The notes below the pieces were generated by a model. The model did not search any database, was not told where the DNA came from, and saw only the letters and a list, made by a program, of their open reading frames with translations. Source: Turritopsis dohrnii (lineage: Eukaryota > Cnidaria > Hydrozoa > Anthoathecata > Oceaniidae). Taken from it: a stretch of DNA of 64,000 bases. A program made the position numbers and the translations under genes. Location: contig BQMF02000495.1 of NCBI GenBank assembly GCA_027922465.2, forward strand, positions 1 to 64,000. The letters are read 5' to 3'. Of the stretch, positions 11,307 to 24,000 are shown in pieces; positions within the stretch are counted from its first letter, which is position 1; the number at the start of each line of letters is the position of its first letter.

Positions 11307-13249
11307 CGATCACCTAGCTAATTTCATTTTATACAAGAACCCACATAAAACAACAAGGTTATGAAAAGGAATAGTAATTAATCACAATAACTTCAATGCC
11401 TGAACACATTGTAATAAGCGGCCGCTCTCTGGAATTACCTAAAACAGAAATCATTAATTCCTAGAAATGAAGTTTACCAGTTTATCTTAAAAAAAGCATT
11501 ATCTAAAAAAGAAACCATTATCTTCTAGAAATGAAGTTTAACAGTTAACCCTGTAAAAATGGAAAAATAAATTATTCTGAAAAAATGGAAATAAACATGA
11601 TCATTAACATAAACATGTCATTAGCCATGAAATCAACCTGAAAGTGAAAGCGTTAAATCTCTGAAAAGAAGAGCAAGTTAGATTATCATATCCTGAAAAG
11701 AAAAACACAAGAAGTTAAAATCAAACATGATAGTGATGATAGTGTTACAGCTGCACTACTAAATTAAAATCCGAAAAACTAAATTATTAGACATAACATG
11801 AAAAACTCAAATAATGAATACCTAGTTTAAAATACAACAATATTTGGTCGTAGTAACAAATGCAATAAAACTCTAGATCCAAAAGTGAGTAAGTAAAGTA
11901 ATAGAAGATAATACAAAAATAATAACAAATGATAAAATGATTAAAGAGACTGAAATATAATAACATAATTATTATAAAAACCATATAATAACAAAAGGCA
12001 AATAATTAAAACTTCTATATTTGTATATATTTGGATAAATGTGAGCTGTGTGTTGATAAAATAAAACTAAATCCACTAACACCTGACCGTTTAAACTAAA
12101 CATCGAAATCCGTATAAGCAACCCGGTCCGTCAAAACACCAATCAAACCGCGTTGATAGGAACATCACATGTCATTGACTGTTCAGAAAAGGTAGCAAAG
12201 TTTTGTTAAAATAGAGAAAGTTGTAAATCGCAAAAAAAAACCCAAAAAAACAAAATAAAAAGAAGAGAAAGAAAGACTAACAGCAGGATGTAAAAAAATT
12301 TCTTTCTGTTACACAACACACCTTCTGCCTTCTACCTTAATGTATTTTTGACGGAAATAATATTTAACTCCTCATGTTTAGAGCGTCTTGTTCAACAAAG
12401 ATCCCGAAAGCCTTGAATCCCCTAACTCACAGACTTGACTTCGGGCAGTGTATAGCGGTACCATCGTAAGAGCAGCAGGTTATAAGACGTCCCGATAGGG
12501 GCTATTCCGTCCTCGCTACTTCAAGAAAGCAAATCGTAGGTCAAGAGCAATCAAAAATCCAGCCAACAAAGACAATATGAATTGATTCAGCATATTGATT
12601 GATGTTTAATTCTGCGCACCGAAACACTCTTGTGGGCCCTGGATACACGCCGTTCTCCACAAAGCTATCCCTTTCTTCGCCGTGCAGAGTCGTTCCGAAG
12701 ACACCTCTTTGCACCCAGGAGAGAAGTGCCAGTAAACGCAGTACTGATACAACCAGCTAACACGGCCATGACCGAGTCATACAAAATGCTGCACTTTTGG
12801 GAGGAGGAATGAGATATCCAACAACTGCCTATTGTTGGAAATGCCTGATTCAAACTCACTGTTATAGAATACACATTATCACTCAGTGCAATTTGTTTGA
12901 CGAATTAATGTCATCCTTTTACATCCTTTTGTGAGCCTGTTCTCAGGACGAAAACTTTATCTGAAGACTTGTAGTTAAAGTAGCTAAGAACAGCAAGAAA
13001 AAGAAGACTTCTCAAATAAGAAAAGCGATTTTGTTGTTCCAGTTGTATTTCAAACCACCAACTCCATCAAAAATCTCCAGTTCAACGACGACAAAACTCA
13101 CAAACACTGACAAAACTCTGTTAAACTAGTTCCAAAAGTAACATGAAACAACTAAACATTATAATGATGTTAAAAAATCATAATAATATTGGAAAACAAT
13201 AATAGTAACATAATAATAAAACCTAAAAAAAATAACAAAAAAAATATAC
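11307..13249. other. no convincing gene; tandem and GC-richer patches
   Basis: Around 11455-11560 a block with CTAGAAATGAAGTTTA occurs twice. Positions 11600-12100 are simple A/T-rich sequence. Positions 12380-12830 are clearly richer in GC than the surroundings, with open frames of 60-69 codons on both strands but no recognisable protein, so this could be a decayed exon or element. Confidence 0.4.
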
Positions 13250-13394
13250 TTGCCACACTCGAGTCATTTCTTTGAGATTTTATTCTAATAACATTTTCCA
13301 CGTTCTTACATGAATTTATCAATTTGTCATACATGAACGATGATCCACAAAAGAATAAAGGACATTTGATACACCAGAGACCTTCGGACATCAT
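13250..13394 (-). CDS. candidate exon with CxxC motif
   Basis: A splice-bounded open frame: the acceptor (CCGTGCAG) directly precedes two Met codons, and possible donors follow at 13309 (GTAAGA) and 13249 (GTATAT). It includes GLWCIKCPLFFCGSS, similar in order to the LCIWC..C block at 11.2 kb on the same strand. No upstream or downstream exon could be tied to it with certainty. Confidence 0.25.
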
Positions 13395-13502
13395 CTGCAC
13401 GGTTTTCAAGTATCCCCTGTGCGCTCCAATGTTTTTTCATTGAAATCAATGAAACATCGTGCAATTTAACACCCACTGCACACTAAAGCACTTTAACGCT
13501 TA

Positions 13503-13686
13503 AGCCTGGTTCAGACCTGACGATTACGACGATTACGATGATTAAAATACAGTGGTATCGTCATAACCGTTTTGGACGCCTGGAGATTACGATAAAAAAT
13601 TACTAATTGATTACTAATTACACCTGGCGAATGGTGATTGCGACGATTGATCGTAATGATCGTAATCTCCAGGTCTGAACCAGGCT
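13503..13686. mobile_element. Harbinger-like MITE with TTA target duplication
   Basis: The left end AGCCTGGTTCAGACCT matches the inverted right end AGGTCTGAACCAGGCT. Both ends carry repeated GATTACGA-type motifs just inside. TTA flanks each side (13500-13502 and 13687-13689). There is no coding capacity. Confidence 0.75.
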
Positions 13687-14088
13687 TTAAAGAATTTTTT
13701 CATATGTGATTTATATTGTATTATTGCATACTCTAAGGCGGAATAACATGCTGTAATACCCGAATAATAAGCCAGTTGGTTCGAAATTTGAGTAGAATCT
13801 GATAAACGGGGTTACGTGGGGGTGAGAGTGAGGCATGTTTATAGTAGCTTTTAGTAATGTAGCAGTGCCTAATAAATTATATGTAACTTCAATGAAAAAT
13901 AATCGTTTGATGGAAAAACTATACTAGTATTCAATATTAGCAATGTAAAGTAGTATTAGTCAATTTCAAAGAGATTCGAAAGGTAAAGCTTATTTTACAC
14001 TACTTAAAATATTTTGCAAATAAAGTGTTAAAAAAGACTACATTCATCGTTCTTCATTTTAACAGAAACAAGATTCGCAAAAATGCGA

Positions 14089-15795
14089 CTATATATTTCC
14101 CCAAAGTTGCAAACATTTTATCAATTTTGTGTACATTGATAACAAGAAAAATGTATCATTATAATTACAGTGGTATATCGACAATCAAACTGATGTCCAG
14201 ATAAAAACGCTGTCCATACTAATCAGGGTAGATTTGAAGTTAATAATACAAAACGACTTATGAAATGAACATGTACATGGTCAAATGATAAGATTTCCCT
14301 CAATTTTTGCCAAGGAGTTAAAAAGTGACTTAGAATTTACTATGGACATAGCGAAAAACTATAAGACCTAAATGTGACTAATATTTCCCCTTTTAAACAA
14401 CTGGAATAGTCTTTTGCAGCACAATCTACAAGGCAATTTTGTCATAATAAACATAAGATTATTATTCATACCGAAGACATATCATATCCATAAACCATAA
14501 AATCACAGCTTAAACTCACATGAAACCATCTTACAAAATTAGGTTAACAAAAGAAGAAAAGAAAATTGGGGGTAGGCATTTTAGCAAATAACTATCAAAA
14601 GCAATCAAAAACCAATCTTCACTAAAAAATACTATGTGTAGCATTTCAAATTTGGGAAGAAAAAATCACAATTTATATATAAAATTAAATTCAAATATTC
14701 AAAATGAACATCTCTGATTCAAAAAAAATATACTATCATAGTATGTCATACATATATTATATTAATGCAATAAAACTGACTTTCGTAAATCCCAAATGAA
14801 AAAAAAAAATTTTTAATAGTGAAAATATGCACCCACTGCATATCTGGAAGTAGAAGTTTTTGTTTCGGCTTGATTTAAATTACAGACTGTTATGTTGGAG
14901 TGTGTTTTGATTTATGTTCGTTCTTGTAAGGAAAATTGACATTTTATATTATATTTAATTTCTACGAAATAAAATATCATAATAGGTACAAAATCAAAAC
15001 AGTATACGCGATCATGGATTTGAATGAATATTGTGTTGGATTACACGTCTATCCCAGGAGGCACATTCAACCAGATTCTTTCACATGATAATGTCTCAAT
15101 AATCCTGTGTATATTTAATATTTTACGTATATTTATAATTGGTTTTCTGAACTTCTTTTTGCAAATGCAACATCTCGTTTTTACTTGCAATTCTTGTTAT
15201 GTACTCCTTGAATTAACAACTGGTTGTTGTCCACCACATGTAAAAAGGGTTTCCTTCATATGGTTGTAAATCTATCTAGCTATGTGTTTTCAGCACAGAT
15301 TATATCAGGATGTAAAATAAAAATAAGTCTTCAGCTTGGCTTTTACGGATGAACTTTCACAGATTCAATGCTCTAGCTACTGTTCCAAGCATTTAACTAC
15401 CATCCATCAAAACATTGTTATCAACAAAAAAAAATGTCCGTGACATATTGATATCTCGCTTTTTTCTCTTTTACTTGCTTTCATTCAAAGCTGTTAACAA
15501 AATATTTAGAAAAACATTGAATTAAAACGTTTTTATTTCCACCATTTAACGTTTGAATCTCTTGAATCATCTTAAAAGCTGGGAGACAAAGCAAAACTCT
15601 TCCACTGCCCAACTACACTGACTGTAAAACATGGCGCACTACTTCACTGAAGACTAGCCTCTATTCTTATCTATCTTGACTAGGCCTAAGTTCAATACTG
15701 AACCGAGGCTATAAAAGTGAACGGAGAAGATGAAGGAGGAGGAGAAGGAAACTGCCGGTTTTAACATATATTTCGCCCTATGGGGAAATATATAA
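14089..15795 (+). repeat. dispersed repeat family, copy 1
   Basis: Long-range match in the same orientation to about 50345-51410. Shared landmarks in order are TTTCCCCAAAGTTGCAAA, AGAAAAATGTATCATT, CCAGGAGGCAC, CACATG..AAAAGGGTTTCC, GTCTTCAGC and GGCTATAAAAGTGAACGGA. This copy has spacing insertions relative to the other. Its ends carry short inverted ATATATTTCCCC / GGGGAAATATAT. The TATA-like box near the right end could be a promoter. No conserved protein is evident. Confidence 0.65.
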
Positions 15796-16388
15796 AAAGA
15801 AATAATATGTTTGTAAAGCTGAAATCTCAAAAAACAATCTCTAAATAAAACCCTTTAAGGGTTATTCTTCAGAAGCGTAGCTAGTCAGAATTTGCGGAGG
15901 AGAGCTTGGTCATTTCAAGTAGAACAAAAAAAAAGTCAATGTGTTAGGCGAATATCCACTTTGGATAATTGTCCGCGGAGGACCGGACCGGACCGGATCG
16001 CTCTAAACAATAGACCACGTGAAAATATTACGCAATAGCGAGAGAGGTTTTCGTTCCATTCCAGGAACAAAAAACCAGGCTTAAAAGAGTTTTCTTTTTG
16101 AACTTTGTGACGTCAAAATTCGTGCTCGTTCCCGTTTCTCTAATCAAAAGGGGTTATTATTTTGTGGTGTGTTTTGATAAGTTAAAGACAAAATTTTTAA
16201 CAAAATTAATTAAAGATGCACTGAAAGATGGGCTTTTCTGTCATTTTTATGTTATCAACCACAATATATATAAAAAAATGATTTTTGTGTTAAGTTCCCC
16301 TTTAAGTTTAGAAGTGAGAAAGGAACGCGATGATGGATAAATTTATGAAGATGAGTATCAAGTAACTTTATTTAAGAATATTCTGAAT
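15796..16388. other. no gene seen
   Basis: AT-rich sequence. A GC-richer short run near 15975-16000 contains GGACCGGACCGGACCGGAT, a small tandem repeat. An 80-codon plus frame at 16098-16340 lacks any recognisable feature. Confidence 0.4.
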
Positions 16389-16614
16389 ACTTTTCCCCGA
16401 ATTTCTGTTTTAACATCGTGTTATAGGGCTAAGCCAACAAGTATCGCCTCGTTTTAAAAATGTTAATTATCCCACTACTGTTAAATGGAAATAATAAGTA
16501 AATATTTCTAAATAATAAGAAATGTAATTAGTGAAACAATAGAATGTATAGAAACGAGGCGAAACTTGATAGCAAGGCATTAACACGGTGTTTAGACAGA
16601 AATTCGGGAAAAGT
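16389..16614. mobile_element. MITE with about 65-bp inverted repeats
   Basis: The left arm CTTTTCCCCGAATTTCTG and the right arm CAGAAATTCGGGAAAAG are inverted copies. The match continues through GTGTTA and GCCTCGTTT on both sides. No clear target duplication and no ORF. Confidence 0.6.
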
Positions 16615-17639
16615 CTAATATTACAGAAGAAATCTTCTCGCTTTGAAAGTGAACTTTGTAAACTCTCGCGATAAGCCAAAAATTATCGAAAAGGCAAGAG
16701 ACCCAGAGTTCGAAGTTTGTGCAATCACTTCTTCTATTGATAACAGTTCGTTATTTTTAAGTTATTGTTATTAAGTTTTGATGTGGATCAAAAACTTTCA
16801 ATGCTGAACAAAACTATTGGAATTTTTCACTGAAAATTATCCCTCTTCTCCCCCATAAAAGTAATGTAACTTGTAATATAACACTTTTATGTGCGATTGT
16901 AACACCCATAGTAGAATCTTCTGTAGTGATCCACACTACACACAGTCCAAGGCATTTGAGCTTACTTGCAAGGGTGCCGCCTACAATGTTGGACACAAAT
17001 ATTTGAAACTTTTTTAAAGAAAATTAACATAGTTCGGTTTCACTAAGTTCTGGCACAAGCAAAGACTCTTTTTGCGGTACACCACTAAAATTCTGAAAGT
17101 CGTTTGAAAAACCGTGGAATGCGCTCCGTTTGCAAAGCGGGATACCATTTTATATCGTAAAGTTATGAAACTGAAAGTATTTCCAAAACAAATACTAGAA
17201 GACCAACAACACGTGGTGGAATAAAAAATGTGCACCTCTATTTTTTTATCATCATTTGATGAATTATTTAATTTTGCTGCGTCTATTGGTTAAAGTCTCT
17301 GAACGTCGTTCAACTTAAATAGGTCGGAGTATTATATTTTATGCAATTTAAATTAATCATGCCTTTCTTCACTTTCGTTCTTGAAGAGAGATATTTTAGT
17401 TAGATCACAGGTCAGACCAGCAGAGTGTTGGTGAAAAATATATTTTCTTGATTCTTTTTTTCTTAATATATTTATGGTATTGACCAAATTAGTTTTTCTC
17501 TGTGCACCCCTCAATGTAATTATATGATACTCTCTAACTTATACACGGCTGCTGTTCAAAGTTTTTGTTTTCTGAAGAAGAGGAGATAATAAACTCATCA
17601 TGAATAACACAGAGAACTATCTGATGTTCTTTCGTGGTA
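16615..17639. other. no gene seen
   Basis: AT-rich. Minus-strand frames of 60 and 73 codons (16814-16996 and 17014-17235) adjoin one another but show no domain and are separated by stops. They could be a decayed protein fragment. Confidence 0.35.
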
Positions 17640-17947
17640 ATTTATCTATCTATCTATGTATTTAGTAACATCAGGGCTGAAGGCCCACTCGTTACATGCT
17701 TAGGTTGAGGCTCTGAAGTATTTGACACTCACATGATTGACATGAACCCAATTATGGGTCTGTATTCTCCTTAATGACCTCCTGCTACACCTGATGTATC
17801 ATCTGCCCAATTTCCTTTATATGGCATGGGGGTCGACCCGGCAGTAATGGTAAATTCATTCACGCATAGTGAATCGCCGCCAAGGGGAATTGAACCCTGA
17901 CCTCTCGCATGAATTCCGAAAGTGATAACCACTATACTACGGCGCCA
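17640..17947 (-). mobile_element. tRNA-derived SINE
   Basis: Read on the minus strand, the head looks like a tRNA: the A box TAGTATAGTGG, and about 30 bases later the B box GGTTCAATTCC, in a context close to tRNA-Val or tRNA-Asp. The acceptor and anticodon stems are imperfect. An unrelated body of about 200 bp follows, then a tail of ATAGATAGATAGATA. This pol III head, body and simple-repeat tail structure is diagnostic of a SINE. It lies 54 bp upstream of the urocanase first exon, in the opposite orientation. Confidence 0.75.
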
Positions 17948-18031
17948 TTAGTCGAAATTTAGCTGTTAAAGTTATAATCCATTCTTCCCTTCTTTATATA
18001 AATGCATCATCATTGTAGTGGTGAAATTATA

Positions 18032-21000
18032 ATGTCATCGTTGAAAGAAATTTGTTCTGGATTACCCTTGAAACCCTTACCACGAAGACCTGGACCACGA
18101 GACAATGCAGTTCCTCATGCCCCAGTTCGCACACCAAATCTTACTTCCGAGGAAGAATTAGTAAGTGTAATTATATCCATTTTTAAGTTGCAAACTTTTT
18201 TGAACAATTTTATACGTTCAAAAGCCTTGGATTTCACTGGAAAATAAGAACAACCAATAAGAACAACCAGGCTCATATCTATTTTACTGGTTTCCTGTGT
18301 GCAAACTCCTTGACGAAAATGTCAATTTGGGAATTGGAAAATGAAAATGTATATAATAACTATGTTGTAGAGCTTGAAAAACTGATCAAAAAAAGTGTAT
18401 GGGATCGCTTCGCTACAATCAACTGCTAGATAGATATGGGCAATCAAAGATCTTGATGACGTTGTAGCCACAGTCCCAAATTAAATTTAGCCCCAAATGT
18501 TGTGTCACCCCATAAACTGAAAATGAAGGCCAGTTGGGGAGATTAACGTTACGATGAACATCCAGAATATGCAGCCCCACTCCTTGTAGTGGCTTCGACC
18601 TTGAGTGGGGCGAGTGATTAAAAACGAAAACAAATCTGCATCACAGACCCTAAAAAACGTCAGTTATACTCATTTGTTCTCGAGGTATTTCCCCAAAAAT
18701 GTGCAAATGCAATGATTCCCAGTGATCTTAAAAATAAATGACATCCAATGCCACGTGCTTTTATACTAATCGTGAGAAAAGTGTCTCTCGCCTCTTTGTT
18801 TTGCAAGACTACTAGTAGCAATAGACATCTGACTCTTTGATTATGGAGAACGATTGCATTGTGTCCTCAAGCAAAAGTCATGTTTTAGGACAAATTTCTG
18901 ATAACTGATGTTTTTTGGGAGGCATGATATTGGTGATGGAGTGACAAGGAATTTGGAGCTAAATTTTTTTGGGAGTGGGGTATATGCAGCATTGAAAAAT
19001 TTGATTGACAATATCTTATTTTCCATTGCCTTTGAAATCTGCATGGAGACAGAAGCATTTGAAACATTGTATTCAAAGTTATAGGATACAACATACTAAT
19101 AAGGGATAACCTAAAATATTGCATTATAGTTTTTCACAAATTCAACTGTGCATTACCATGATTGCGCTCAAAGTTAATCTGTCTTATTTGAATTTTTTTT
19201 CAGCTTGCATTGCAAAATGCTCTAAGGTATTTCCCTGCAAGTACACACCAAGAGTTAGCTCCTGAATTTGCTGATGAGTTGCGACAGTATGGTCATATTT
19301 ACATGTATAGGTTTTTACCAACAATTGAAATGAGGTAACCTTTCGTTTCCAGTCCTCTTAGCTGAAGCTGTCAAGTTAAATTTAGTGGCTACAGGGGGTA
19401 ATACAGAATAAATTTTTGGACATCAGTATCTGCTGGTCTTTGCAATATTTGCATTATTTTTGCATTATTTGGTAGGTTATCGATTTTTGACATAACAATA
19501 ACATATGTTACTGGTGTTTTGCTGTTATGCTGTTTTGTGATGAGTTATTTGCAAACAATCATTTATTTTTGGGTGCCGATTTTTTATGCTCAAAAGCAGT
19601 TATTGATGTCAAAATCAGCCTGTATTAGCCCCCTAAATCCACTCTAAAGTGAGTTTAGCTATAATATTATGTGTTTACATGTAAATAAAGACAATTATAT
19701 GTTTACATGTAAATAAAGACAAGTCTTTTCTTCATTCGGAACTGTGGTAACTCTGGACGAGTTCTATAAAATGTGTAATTATAAAGAATATCTAATTCAC
19801 ACCATTTTACTGAAGTTCCATTGTGCACAGTTTTCAATTTTATTTTACGGGATATGGATTGGTGGTCATATTGGTTGCATATGAACAAGTCTTTTCAGAG
19901 GTGCAATCTTTCATTTAGAGCATATCCGATTGAACAGTACCCTTGCAGAACCCGACAAGCTGCTGCTATCATGTTGATGATCATGAACAACCTTGACCAT
20001 CGAGTTGCACAGGTATGCCTATAAAAGTATTATGATCTAAAAACCCAAATCATTCAGAGTCTTCAGTAATTTATTTTCACTTCAGTTTCCACATGAGCTT
20101 ATTACGTATGGTGGAAATGGCCATGTATTTTCAAACTGGGCTCAGGTAATGTGATATTGATTTAATTTGGAATATTATGCATTTTACAGTGTTTTGGAAG
20201 GCTGGCCTTCTTGATTTTCATTGTTTCATCATTTTTTTTATGGACTATTCTACACAGAAACTGCATCACAAACAATGTCAAAGTTTTCTTAAAAGTAACT
20301 CCTGATCTAGAATATATACTGAAAACAAAGTTTGTCCCTCATACAATCCAATTTCTAAAAAGAGAGTGATACCTAATTTGTGATTTTATGTAAGCAGCCG
20401 TTAGATTGTGATGTGATTCATCAGCAGTAAAATGCTGTAATGAATACTGTAACTTTAACCAAAGAAAGGGAGTAGAAAGAATGTATAACTATAAATTGAG
20501 TCAACATTCTAATGTCACCAAGAAGTTCTACAATTTTGAAAAAAATAATCAGTCTTATTGCTCATTATTCTTTTCTCTTATTTTCCACAATCTTCCTTCT
20601 TTAGGAAGCAGTAAATTATTTTTTGACAATTTGAGCTACGAAATTTATTACTCCTTTGTTTGGCATCGTATTTTTATTAATTTATTCCTTTTCTTGTTAG
20701 TTTTGGATTGTTATGAACTATCTCTCCATAATGACCGAGGAGCAAACACTGGTCATGTGTTCTGGTCATCCTCAAGGTCTATTTCCCAGTTCTCCTGCTG
20801 CTCCAAGATGTGTGATCACAAATGGAATGGTAAGTTTTCATCCTGGGTCCAGTAGGGTATGCTGTTTTCGTAGAAATTGTGAACGAAGTGATTTGTGGTA
20901 TTATGCAAGAAGCACTCACTTTATGTAGAGTGAGAGAAATCAGTTACCAGTCATGCAAAATTGATGCCTCACCAAGGCAATATTTCCTGAATTTCTAAAT

Positions 21001-24000
21001 CTGGTTTACTTAACTGTACAACATCACTCACCACATCAGACATGTTGCTCTGTTATTATTTCAAATTTTTAAAGGGATGAGGAATTATATTAAGGATTCA
21101 GTTTCAGGGTTTTAGCTAGTCCTCACAGATAACGTATGACGTCATTTTCCCAATCAAATCTCATCACATTCAATTTTCCTATTATGTCTAGATTTTTTTT
21201 ACTCTACTCCCATAACCCTACATTGGATCTTACGCAACGTCCCCAAAGATCCCAAGCTGAAAAGTGACCAACTTGGCTTCCCGTTACAGTCAACGTCATG
21301 TTCCCAAAATTTCCAGCTAATGCCTTGAGTTTTACAATTTCCAATTATTGCCAATCAGATTATCCTTGAAGAAGTACTTATAGAGACAGATGTACTATAT
21401 TTACAGGTTATTCCCAATCACTCATCACTAAGAGATTTCGATCGTATGTTTGCTCTCGGTGTTACGATGTATGGTCAAATGACTGCTGGAAGTTATTGTT
21501 ATATTGGTCCACAAGGCATTGTTCACGGAACAACTGTATGTTTTTGTTTTTGTTTATTTTCGATTATTTCGATTATGTTAATTCATTTTACAATTAGAAT
21601 TGAATTTTATTTTTTCATGTTTGATCAGTTCATCAGAGGCTTTACTTTGTTTAATGTCTGAGGATAGCTTGGTCCATTGACCTTTGTTTGTTGGGTTTTT
21701 TGCAGATAACTGTTTTGAATGCTGGTCGAAAATACCTAAAAACAAATGATCTTTCTGGAAAGGTTGGTAATAACTTCTCTATTCTCGATGTTTTGAATTG
21801 AATTTAACAAAACGTATATGCAATTTGCGATAGTGATCTCTAAATTGCTAATGACATCTCTACAGGGCTGTTGTTATCCACCAAGATACTTTTTTTAGTT
21901 TGCCTCAACTTAGGGCTGTTTGGAGCAATATAGGCAACATTTCACAGAGAAAAACCAATTGGTTATAGCAGGACTATCCACAAGTTGTTGAATTATGTTT
22001 TCAACAGTAATAATGGTAGCTAAACGAAAAGAGAGTTTTTGAGGCAGCGTCTGGTGTCACTAGCAGCTTTGCTATCCTTTTGTCCTGATTTCTAATTTGG
22101 ATTAAATAGTTTTTTTAATTTCTTTAAAGGTCTTTGTCACATCAGGGCTAGGTGGAATGAGTGGTGCACAACCAAAGGCTGGTGTGATCACTGGTTGTGT
22201 TGCCGTCGTGGCAGAGGTACGAGAAAGACATTTAATTAAGTTGTATTCTGAAATGAATGTTGAATATTATATTTGTTTCTATATTTTCTTTATTTTTTTT
22301 GACTTTTTAAATTTTTTTCCATGCCAGGTTTCAGAAGAAGCTCTCCTAAAGCGTCATCAGCAAGGGTACCATCTTGATCATCTTTGCATTTAATGTTTAC
22401 ACATTAATTTGTCCGTTTTGCTAGCTTTTCCTTTTTTCTTCTTTTTATAACTATCCTAAAGTTCTTTTCATCGTTTTACAAATAAACTAGCACAACGAAT
22501 GGAAAGTTAAAGTTTCAAATTCAGAAAGTGACTAGCTAAAAATTACAAAAGAACTCCAGCTACATGATGCTATTAAAAAGTGGTCAAACACTTGAATTCA
22601 CCTGGGTATTCATCTGTTCCGTTGTGCAGCTTCCAATCTGCTTCTTTAGATGGCTGATGGAAGTTGCGAACGGTTTAGAAGATTTAGTCATCAAAATCAG
22701 GTTTGTCTTGTTTTCTTCTGTTACATTATGTTGTTGTTTTTTTTTGTCTAAGTTATTACCTCGTGATTTTATATCAGAGATGCAAAATCTGCTAAACGAG
22801 CTGTCAGCATTGGTTATCATGGTAATATTGTAGATGTCTGGTAAGTTTTTAATGTTTTTTTTCTGTAATCTATTAACCTTACCTTTGAATGTCGTGAACA
22901 CAAGCCTGTTTCACAAGAAAACTTTTTTTTTCCTGATCTTGTCAGGATCATAATTTCAATTTTGGTTTATATGCTCACTTTGATCTTCCCAAACATATTT
23001 TTTTAGTCAAACCTTTGACAACAATTTGTGTACAAGTTCTCGTGTTGTGCAGGAAAGACAAAATTTGATTAATATTTTTAGGGAACATCTTGTGAAAGTT
23101 TACAAGGAAACGGGTGAAAGACTAGCTGATTTAGGCTCAGATCAGACCTCGCTACACAATCCTTTTAATGGTGGATATTACCCAGTCCAGGTATGTATGT
23201 ATGATACAAGGCAAAAGTTTGTAACGTCACCAAATTTGCTTTTGATAGTTGTTTCTATCGGCACGACCTTCATAGTTTCGAAAGTTTCTTAGGAACCATA
23301 TTCGCTACTATCACGGAAATAGTATTATTATATACAAAAAAATGTTAAAAGGTAAAGATAAGGGGAATTTCTTAAATGCTTGATGTTGACGCTAATTATT
23401 CTGAGAAAAATGAGAAAAAAATATTACAGTTGGTATTATTTTATAGAATCCTCTAATTTTGTGTGAATTATGTTAAACCATTAAAAAGAAGCCTCACATA
23501 TGTTCATCTTCACTGAGATTTTTGGTTAGAAATTTTTCCTTTCAACTTACATTCAACATAACTTATGTTAAATTAGACAATAGCCTTGATTTAACTTATG
23601 GCCAAATTCTTCTTTTGAATGAAATGTTTTACATTTGACACTTTTCTAAAAATATTGTTATTCCACATCATTAATGTGTAATAACAATATTAAGCAAACA
23701 TGGCTGCTTATTGGAACATATGAATATAATTCTGGTCTCGTATCTCTTTTAAACTTGTTTATGACACGCCCAAGGAAGCATTTTTCATGATGCAGGTTTT
23801 GTAATTAACTTCTTTTGTGGTTGATATACTCCAGCTTTCCTATGAAGAATCCAACAGAATAATGCACAGTGATCCAGAAAAATTCAAAGCCTTGGTACAC
23901 GAAAGGTGCAAAGTTCATAATAATTGAAATTCTATCCCATGCTAGCACTGTGAATAGTTTAGTTTATTTTCAGCTCATTTTGATATTTAGTCTGTGTCGT

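Noticed and set aside
17873..17947. A tRNA gene with good A and B boxes
   Set aside because: The acceptor and anticodon stems do not pair properly, and an unrelated body with a simple-repeat tail follows, so it is the head of a SINE.
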